From positions 372,001 through 436,000 of the forward strand of contig JARBJD010000021.1 in NCBI GenBank assembly GCA_033064195.1: 64,000 bases of DNA. The letters run 5' to 3'. Made by a program: the position numbers and the translations under genes. This document shows positions 57,466 through 64,000 of this stretch, piece by piece. The stretch is from Blattamonas nauphoetae. Taxonomy: Eukaryota; Preaxostyla; Oxymonadida. The stretch's first letter is position 1. Each line of letters starts with the position of its first letter. The notes beneath the pieces are model-generated. The model made no database searches, was not told the DNA's origin, and saw only the letters and a program-made list of their open reading frames with translations.

Positions 57466-58554
57466 ATGTCGAACAGTCCTGAAAACACCCTCGATATTTC
57501 ACAGGACTCTGTTCAGGTGCCCCTTTTCCTGACAACCCCAACAGCTCGTTTCAAGTCCTTTGAAGAAGCATCACCGTTTTTTGTCTCTCTCGTAAAATAC
57601 GTCAAAGAAGGACACTCTTTGAATACTGAAGCATTACGCAAAGCTCAAGATGTCTTGACACATTTGATTGGCCTCTTGCAGGATATCCGAGATGTTCGCC
57701 CTCTCATCGGAAAACTCGTTCCCCCGCCAAACAACAACGCAGACGGATTTACGAAAGCGATTTTGACCCTTGTGACAACTGGTCACCAGTATCTCGTGAG
57801 TCTATCTCTCCAACTGTTCCAATCTTGTCTCAGTCGCTCTAAATCAGAATCACAGTTTTCTTTTGTCTGTTCTGGGTTCTTCACTCGTTTGGCCCTCACG
57901 CCTCAATGGATTGAGACCAACATGTCTGCACAATCTCATATCCATTTCCTCAGCATCTTGCTGTTAAGTTCGATTGGACAGACCGAACACGATCTCGACG
58001 ACATCTCCCGCTCTTCGAATCTCTCAACGGAATCAGTTCGCCAGATCGTCTTAGAACATGTTCTGCAGCCTGTTGGGCCGTATATCTCATATTGCTGTCA
58101 GAACCGACTCATCATTCAAGACGACTCGATTCAACAATCACTCCTCACAGATGTGCTGATCTTCTTCCTCAAGCTGGGTGTCTTTCACGAGCCGACTTTT
58201 TCCTTTGTCTTCTCCCTTCCAGCTTCTTTCACCATCACCCGCAGTTTGCTCTCCTTCGAAAGCAATTACTCAACACTGCTCTGTCAGGAGAAGCTCCTCT
58301 ACCATGTCCAACAACACCAACATGCCGATTTGCTTGTGCGAACACGGGGGAAAGCAGATCTGCGTCGGCTGAACGAAGAAGGGCTGGCTGATGAACTGGA
58401 AACATTCGGATTTTGGGTTGATTTCACATCATCAGATATCAAACAGATTCGGAAGGACAACACCTCACTGATGGTTCTTCTGAGTGCGAATATTCCGCCG
58501 TTCAAACGAAACCATCAACAACTTTACATCAACCGAATCCAAAGGCCTCTCTGA
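57466..58554 (+). CDS. Family 'b' helical protein, right-arm copy, intact
   Basis: Single exon, 362 residues, from MSNSPENTLDISQDS to YINRIQRPL. Family blocks: DGFTKAILTLVTTGHQYLVS, GFFTRLALTPQWIETNMSAQ, LSTESVRQIVLEHVLQPVGP, KLGVFHEPTFSFVFSLPASF and RGKADLRRLNEEGLADELET. The last differs from the usual VMKRWKAVLR, suggesting relaxed constraint or recombination there. It is only moderately similar to the left-arm copy (10494-11577), although the flanking a and beta-helix segments are nearly identical. Function unknown. Confidence 0.7.
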   Translation: MSNSPENTLDISQDSVQVPLFLTTPTARFKSFEEASPFFVSLVKYVKEGHSLNTEALRKAQDVLTHLIGLLQDIRDVRPLIGKLVPPPNNNADGFTKAILTLVTTGHQYLVSLSLQLFQSCLSRSKSESQFSFVCSGFFTRLALTPQWIETNMSAQSHIHFLSILLLSSIGQTEHDLDDISRSSNLSTESVRQIVLEHVLQPVGPYISYCCQNRLIIQDDSIQQSLLTDVLIFFLKLGVFHEPTFSFVFSLPASFTITRSLLSFESNYSTLLCQEKLLYHVQQHQHADLLVRTRGKADLRRLNEEGLADELETFGFWVDFTSSDIKQIRKDNTSLMVLLSANIPPFKRNHQQLYINRIQRPL

Positions 58555-59077
58555 TTGGAGCTGTTAATCTGGAAGGATCTCTTTTTGGGTTCAATTCTTT
58601 ATTCGCTTGTTTGATTGAATCTCTCCACTTCTTGGATTGTTTGTGACTTCTGTTTTCTCACCAATTCTCTCCTTCTCCACAGGCTCCATCCACACATCAG
58701 ACATTGACATGCAGTGGTGTGTGCATCAGAAGAGAGGCCACATGATGGATCAAAACTTGTTTGGAAGGACATCGTGGGAAGATACTCCTGAATGGTTTGT
58801 GTCAAACACTGAACGGTGCATCCACAACTGAATGTCGGGTGGATGATAACTAACATGATGCAAAAGAGTTTGATTATGTTTTGGATAGCTTTCGATGACA
58901 TACTGTCTCATTCTCCCTTTTCATGTTTTTCTAATTGACTCTCATCTTCATGCTTCCCATCTGCTTTCTTTGTCAGACAATGCAACGATGAAGTGATTGG
59001 ACACATCAACTATCTCAGTGTGACATTTGCAGTCCATCACCAAACCACTCGATGAACCTTTTTCAAACTCAGAGGCC
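58555..59077. other. Spacer between b and c genes (right arm)
   Basis: It is collinear with the left-arm spacer 9957-10493. It includes a plus-strand reading RQCNDEVIGHIN shared with the left arm, a possible c-gene 5' exon ending near TTTGCAG (about 59031). No other gene is seen. Confidence 0.4.
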
Positions 59078-59635
59078 ATGTTCGCCCATCTCCCACCACC
59101 CGAACAAGTCCAAGTCTCCAACAATGTTATGATCACATGTGCCATCCAGAAACTGTCATTTCCATCCACAATGACCGACTTCTACGTCAGCCAATCAGAC
59201 CCGACTGTCGACCAGCTCATCGGCGGTCTCCCAAATGTGTTTGCAGAAACACTGCCTCCAATCTTCATGAAATCGTTCCCAGGGGATGTTGTGATGGAGC
59301 GGGCCGTTCGAGCGTCGTTCACTGATCCGAACCTTCTGACGTTCAAATTGTCAGCTGTCGCTCTCGATTCCTTCATTCCCGAACCTCATTTCGAAACGAT
59401 CTACCCTCTCCTCCTCCGCGGCTTCCATGTCAGCCTCATCTCTTTCGACGAGACCCATCGAGGCTTGAAAACCGACGCGAGGTTGGGAGTGTTCATTGCT
59501 TACCTGCTGTTCACCAAAGAGCGAGGACGAATTACTTTGGAGATCTTCAAAACACATCAACCTGCCAAAATGTCAGGTTTCGTGGACACAGCTATCTTCT
59601 TTGTCATCACGACATCGAAACACAAATTCGCGTGA
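59078..59635 (+). CDS. Family 'c' protein, right-arm copy
   Basis: From the first ATG (MFAHLPPPEQVQV) it has 185 residues: QLSF-like block, FYVSQSDPTVDQLIGGLPNV, RAVRASFTDPNLLTFKLSAV, FHVSLISFDETHRGLKTDAR and FKTHQPAKMSGFVDTAIFFV, ending TTSKHKFA. It ends about 20 residues earlier than the left-arm copy. The frame is open upstream past a possible splice acceptor, so the N-terminus is uncertain. No family is recognised and no TM or signal peptide is clear. It sits between b and the beta-helix gene in both arms. Confidence 0.6.
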   Translation: MFAHLPPPEQVQVSNNVMITCAIQKLSFPSTMTDFYVSQSDPTVDQLIGGLPNVFAETLPPIFMKSFPGDVVMERAVRASFTDPNLLTFKLSAVALDSFIPEPHFETIYPLLLRGFHVSLISFDETHRGLKTDARLGVFIAYLLFTKERGRITLEIFKTHQPAKMSGFVDTAIFFVITTSKHKFA

Positions 59636-60093
59636 TTTGGATTGCACACTCTGTTTGGAGATGTCATTACCAATATCTCGAGGGATAAAAATGATTCTCT
59701 TTGATGGAGGCACTTCCAACCTGAAAAGCGGATGTCAACCGAACTCACTGTCGAAGTCTCAAAAATCAACGACATTGAACAGCAAATCGATTCATTCCAA
59801 TTTTGAAGCCAGAATCAATCGTACAGCACCACAATCCACATTCTTGCACGAAAATAATAGTTTTCGCAACAGGGCAGAAGTAGATCATGTCGCATTTCAC
59901 GAAGAATGAACAGAATCATGTGATTTTCACAAAATTCGAATATTTCGGTCATGTTTTGATTCTGATCGGATTTTTACCATTGTTTCTGAAGTTATATCAG
60001 TGTGTCTCATCGACTTTCTCATTCCCTGGGTTGCCAAATAAAGGGCTAGATCCATTTTTCCGAATTTACAGCCTCGTCCAATAGTTTCCCGAA
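59636..60093. other. Spacer upstream of the right-arm beta-helix gene
   Basis: Partly similar to 8939-9338. It holds the 5' flank and presumably the promoter of the gene starting at 60094. A short conserved reading (KSTTLNSKSIHSNFEARINR) may be coding or only DNA similarity. Confidence 0.45.
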
Positions 60094-63000
60094 ATGATTG
60101 TACTCTTTCTGTTCGTCATCAGATGTTCACTCAGTGCTGCAAACTCTGAATTGTCAGTCAGCAGCTTCGCACACTTCATCTCAACTCATCCAAACACTTT
60201 CAACGGAAACTCGAATCCAGAAATGATGATGTTGATTCCAAAGGGATCCTATTTTGCACATGATTATGAAGTCTCGCATAGAGTCCTTCAACTCTGTGGA
60301 AGCATCGAACACTCTTCAGCAAAACCGAACACATTCCTGATGCATTCTCATCCTTCGGAAAATCAGAAGGATCATGAAAACCTCCATGTCTCAAACATGG
60401 AATCCTCCATTTTCTTGGTGACAAATTCAACCCTATCCTTGCAATCACTTGCCATCGAACTCACGAACGAAATCTCAAACAGAAATCATGGGAGCATCAA
60501 CTTTCGTCCTCCAAGACTTGCCATTGTCTCAAACAGCATGCTGACGATTTCTGGGAGTGTTCTTGAACTCTCGTCGTGGACAAGCCCGATTCTGGTTTCA
60601 ACATCAGCATTTGGGGAATCTGCAGCACAGTCCTCAGTTGTGGTGAACAAGTGCACTTTCTCGACCGAGAATGGACAGATGCGTGGTGTTGTTGAAACAT
60701 CAGCATTTCCAGACATTACAACCTCACCAACAGTTTCGATTGTTGGGTGTTCGTTTGACTCCCTGGCAGTTCTCGGAAACGACGGGATTGGCCTCTCACT
60801 GACACCAACAGCTCGAAACAGTGCAGAAATCGTCGGAACAATCTCACCGTCGCTGATTGGGTGTTCATTTGTGAACGTGAGCTCGATTGGCTCTTCCCGC
60901 CAACAACAGCTCTCACATCTGAATCAGAAGATGTTGGGATGTGTTGTATCGCTGACAAGTTCACATTTGTCCGGATCGACGATTCGGGACGTGAACAATG
61001 GAGGCTCGCTGATGTGCTCGAACTCGTCGTTCTCCTCCCTCCTCTCCTCGCCCAACGCCGACCCAGAACCATCCATCACTCATCCTGATGGAAATCCTCG
61101 GACATTTTCTCCCTCCGACACATATCAAATTGACGACAGCCATCCCTCGTCAACATCTGCGTCTTTCTCATTCTGCCACTTCGTCCGTGATGGATCACCA
61201 ACAGCAACACGTGCCCTCTGGTTCAGCTCGTATCCAGGATCGATCACTATCACTTCTTGCTCATTTTCTGGGATCGCTCTCACAGGATCGGAAGGGGGTG
61301 CGGTTCTCGTAGCGCACGTGACTGGTCAGACTGCACAACCAGTCACCATCACCTCCACAAACTTTACCGACTGCTCGTGTTTGTCGAATTCTGGAGGAGG
61401 ATTGAGCGCTACAATCGTCTCTCCAATCACAGTGAGTCACTGTCGCTGTGTGGGATGTGAAGCAAAAGGTTCGCAGGGACAACAAAATGGAGGAGGGATG
61501 TTTCTCTCATCCACCCATCCTTCACTCGAATCGACCTACTCGGATCTGTATTTTGACGATTGTCACACGACGTATTCTGGCAGTGGATTATTTTTGTCCG
61601 TGTCGTCTCCAGACACTCTCATCAGCTCAATCCATGTTCAACGATGCTCCTCAGGAATCGGGGTGAACGAGCAGGGACATGGAGGAGGCATGACTCTCAC
61701 CATCGCAGAACCCATCGATGTCTTTGCCAGTCACATCCACGTCGAAGATTGTTGTTCGGAGAGCATGGGTGGAGGATTGTTTTTGAGTAGTCCTTTTGGA
61801 TCCACGTCTCTCTCTGATTGCCAGTTCGTCCGATGTCGCCTGAACGGAACGACTGGCGCTATGGGGATGGGAGGAGGGGTCCGGGTGACAGCATTCAGCA
61901 AGAAGTGTTCTTTCTCGAATTGTGAGTTCGATGACTGCGAGTCGAGCACACTCGGAGGGGCCATCTTTTTGGTGGGCATGTCATTCGATGTAATCGGCTG
62001 CGTTGTTCGAAACTGTCTCACTGATTCTTTTGGCGCTGTTTGCTCGATGCCCATTTCATCGGCCTCGTCATTGATGATATCGAACACACTCTTCGTTGGA
62101 AACACTGTCGGTACCACTCCCTCCCTCTTCGCTTCAGATCCTTCGTTGGAAAATACAACACAATTTGTTGACATCGCTATTTACGATGGGAGTAACGCTC
62201 AAATGACATCAATCACAGCGACGGATTGTTACACAACAACTGCTCCAAATTCTGCTGGATACTATTTGATAACAGTCGATCCTGAGACATCGAATATCGT
62301 GTTCAATGAAGTCGATGTGGAGGCATTCCATAAAATTGGACCACGACTGACTGAACAGGTCACAGCAACATTGGATGTGGCAACGAACAAGATCAAAGTG
62401 ATGGTGACAGGGAAGATACCAGTCCCATCACAGGAATATGATCTTACAATCCGAGAAGAAGGATCAGGAGAGAAGACAACACAGAGAGTCCAGTTCACAA
62501 ATGGAAAATGTGTTCTGACATCTCTCTCGACAACAAAGAGTCTGAAATTCAACAAGAACTACACAATCACATCAATTGTCGGAGTTGTTCCCGCATCCTC
62601 CTCATCTTTCTCAGCAACCAACTCCATCCCAACCGAAGCCTGGTCTTTCAACATTGCTGGCAATCCCACATTCGCCACCTTCACCACTCCCCCACAGCCA
62701 CCCACTCTGCTCAAAGCCACTGCTCATCTCGTCACAGCGGAACCGCAACACGCGTATGTTGTGCTGATCTTCAACGAGGAAGTGAAGGGATCGTTCGTGT
62801 TTGTTGTGGAAGAAGGGGGGAAGGATGTTGAGATCTCTGTTCCCATTCCTGATCCTTCTGAGGTGGGGGAAAGCGAGAACTTTGTCGTGGCAGGGACGAA
62901 AAAGGTTCTGACGCACGATTCAAACTACACCATCAAGTCCTTCTCGCCAAAACCAGAGACAGATTCGACCCCAATTGTGTGGATGAGCGACACCATCACA

Positions 63001-64000
63001 TTCCACATCCCAAAATCGTCGTATGACGAAAAGAAGTCCCAACTGACACCTGAAATGAAGAAACTGTTGAGCTGGCTGATTCCTCTCATTGTCTGTCTGC
63101 TCGCCGCTCTTCTCATCGCCATTGTGATCATCGTTCTTCTCCGCCGTCGAAAGAGCAAAACACCGACATTACAAACTGAGCTGGAAGAACAGGTGCAAGT
63201 TGGGGTGGACGAGAAGATTGAAGTGTTTCTGGATGAAGGCCACACAAAAGGACTTCTCCAAGCGGGAGGGCTCACACACTCGGCCTTCCAATCGACTGGC
63301 GATGATGTTCCGGAAGGCACACGCTCTGTGAATGCGAGATCGTCGCTGACCGAGGAGGAAGTCGCTGAGGTGATGGCTTGCAGTGGAGATTACCCAGTGA
63401 CTGTGGCGAGAGTGAATAACACACTGTATTCTGTGCTTCACAAGGAACAAAGGGCTATCAGGAAGAGAACCATTGGGATTCAGATTGTGAACGGACTGAA
63501 GGAAGTTGTGGCGAATCGTGGATGGAGTGATGTTCTGACTCGCCTCTCCTCTCACTGGGTGTTGCTGGACACAGAAGGCAATGTGCAACTGAAACTTCAG
63601 ATGAACGCATCAGAAGCGGAACAAGAAGCCCTCCACACACAACAGAAGAATCAGAACGGAGAGATGAACAGTGCGAGCCAGGGACAGCAGGAGAAGAAGA
63701 GCAAAGTGGGCATGGACGGGTTGAGGTGGCGAGCACCTGAGGTTGTGGATGGGAAGCAAGTGGACGGGCACAAAGCGGCAGTTTTTAGTCTTGGCCTCGT
63801 CTTGTGGGAAATGGAGACTGGAGAAGTGCCCTTCGGGGAAGTTGATGCAGTGAATGCTCAACGCCAATCGGGAACAGGAGTTGGACCGAAAATGTCAGAA
63901 ATGAAGAACGAGGAACTGAAATCGATGATCCTGCGATGTGTTTCAGTTGATCCAAAAGATCGTCCAACACTTACCGAGGTCGGGGACTTCCTCAACTCTC
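60094..64000 (+). CDS. Beta-helix / TM / pseudokinase surface protein, intact (cut by right edge)
   Basis: The frame is open from ATG 60094 to the window end, 1,302 codons without a stop or intron. Layout: signal peptide (MIVLFLFVIRCSLSAANS); residues about 60-750, beta-helix repeats rich in Cys, Ser and Gly (CSFSGIALTGSEGGAVLV, CRCVGCEAKGSQGQQNGGGM); about 760-985, linker with Ig-like strands; 992-1015, TM (WLIPLIVCLLAALLIAIVII) and RRRKSK; about 1090-1302, kinase-like C-lobe. The kinase region keeps RWRAPEV, SLGLVLWEMETGEVPF and DPKDRPTL, but the catalytic loop reads SHWVLLDTEGNVQLKL without HRD or DFG, and the F-helix aspartate is replaced (AAVFSLG). It is therefore best read as a pseudokinase receptor with an extracellular beta-helix. 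Only the last residues lie outside the window, judging by the left copy. Confidence 0.85.
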   Translation, partial: MIVLFLFVIRCSLSAANSELSVSSFAHFISTHPNTFNGNSNPEMMMLIPKGSYFAHDYEVSHRVLQLCGSIEHSSAKPNTFLMHSHPSENQKDHENLHVSNMESSIFLVTNSTLSLQSLAIELTNEISNRNHGSINFRPPRLAIVSNSMLTISGSVLELSSWTSPILVSTSAFGESAAQSSVVVNKCTFSTENGQMRGVVETSAFPDITTSPTVSIVGCSFDSLAVLGNDGIGLSLTPTARNSAEIVGTISPSLIGCSFVNVSSIGSSRQQQLSHLNQKMLGCVVSLTSSHLSGSTIRDVNNGGSLMCSNSSFSSLLSSPNADPEPSITHPDGNPRTFSPSDTYQIDDSHPSSTSASFSFCHFVRDGSPTATRALWFSSYPGSITITSCSFSGIALTGSEGGAVLVAHVTGQTAQPVTITSTNFTDCSCLSNSGGGLSATIVSPITVSHCRCVGCEAKGSQGQQNGGGMFLSSTHPSLESTYSDLYFDDCHTTYSGSGLFLSVSSPDTLISSIHVQRCSSGIGVNEQGHGGGMTLTIAEPIDVFASHIHVEDCCSESMGGGLFLSSPFGSTSLSDCQFVRCRLNGTTGAMGMGGGVRVTAFSKKCSFSNCEFDDCESSTLGGAIFLVGMSFDVIGCVVRNCLTDSFGAVCSMPISSASSLMISNTLFVGNTVGTTPSLFASDPSLENTTQFVDIAIYDGSNAQMTSITATDCYTTTAPNSAGYYLITVDPETSNIVFNEVDVEAFHKIGPRLTEQVTATLDVATNKIKVMVTGKIPVPSQEYDLTIREEGSGEKTTQRVQFTNGKCVLTSLSTTKSLKFNKNYTITSIVGVVPASSSSFSATNSIPTEAWSFNIAGNPTFATFTTPPQPPTLLKATAHLVTAEPQHAYVVLIFNEEVKGSFVFVVEEGGKDVEISVPIPDPSEVGESENFVVAGTKKVLTHDSNYTIKSFSPKPETDSTPIVWMSDTITFHIPKSSYDEKKSQLTPEMKKLLSWLIPLIVCLLAALLIAIVIIVLLRRRKSKTPTLQTELEEQVQVGVDEKIEVFLDEGHTKGLLQAGGLTHSAFQSTGDDVPEGTRSVNARSSLTEEEVAEVMACSGDYPVTVARVNNTLYSVLHKEQRAIRKRTIGIQIVNGLKEVVANRGWSDVLTRLSSHWVLLDTEGNVQLKLQMNASEAEQEALHTQQKNQNGEMNSASQGQQEKKSKVGMDGLRWRAPEVVDGKQVDGHKAAVFSLGLVLWEMETGEVPFGEVDAVNAQRQSGTGVGPKMSEMKNEELKSMILRCVSVDPKDRPTLTEVGDFLNS

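Larger units (their letters stand above)
56738..64000 (+). repeat. Inverted segmental duplication, right arm
   Basis: Sister of 3616-12303 in opposite orientation. All genes here are open. It starts two bases before the end of usable exon 4 of gene a and runs off the window. Confidence 0.88.

Noticed and set aside
3616-64000. The inverted arms as an assembly artefact
   Set aside because: The arms differ by an insertion, a nonsense change, frameshifts and a strongly diverged b gene, and have unrelated flanks. A duplicated contig would be uniformly identical. Long-read confirmation would still be useful.
1-64000. tRNA, rRNA, CRISPR arrays, riboswitches
   Set aside because: I looked for tRNA box B-like GGTTCGA motifs with partners and for regular spaced repeats. 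The few hits lie inside coding exons without cloverleaf partners. A tRNAscan or Infernal run would settle it.

Overview
The window looks like the nuclear genome of an anaerobic flagellate of the oxymonad group (Preaxostyla, Metamonada). Blattamonas nauphoetae is my best guess. The reasons are very short GT-AG introns (mostly 35-110 nt), dense genes on both strands, standard stop codons, and protein families that I recognise from memory as expanded in that genome. These families are beta-helix surface proteins ending in a kinase-like domain, and lineage-specific helical-repeat proteins with a 'MKRWKAVLRGLNEEGLADE'-type C-terminus. This assignment is recognition, not a search result.

Layout. 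(1) 1-3.0 kb, minus strand: the N-terminal part of a beta-helix surface protein cut by the window edge, then an LPCAT-like acyltransferase. (2) 3.6-12.3 kb, minus strand: one arm of a large inverted duplication. It carries a beta-helix/TM/pseudokinase gene broken by a palindromic TA-flanked MITE, then a 'c' gene, a frameshifted 'b' gene and the last exon of an 'a' gene. (3) 12.6-47.3 kb, minus strand: a tandem array of five large intron-rich 'd' genes (G1-G5, numbered from left to right) plus a partial copy. Remnants of b and c genes lie in the gaps, and there is one complete b gene at the right end. Long and short versions of d alternate, so the array is probably a higher-order repeat. G1 carries a 1.3-kb mariner-like element. 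(4) 47.5-55.6 kb: ordinary single-copy genes, namely a Pumilio-family (PUF) protein (minus), a divergently transcribed two-RRM protein (plus) and a small membrane protein (plus). (5) 55.8-64.0 kb, plus strand: the complete 'a' gene, then intact b, c and beta-helix/pseudokinase genes. These form the sister arm of the inverted duplication, and the last gene runs off the right edge.

The right arm is the intact version and the left arm the decaying one. Comparing them gives an exact empty site for the MITE, a nonsense change, frameshifts, and a patchwork of near-identical and diverged blocks that suggests gene conversion. I found no rRNA, tRNA, CRISPR array or virus-derived element. The letters a-d are labels used only here. 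No function is known to me for a, b, c or d.
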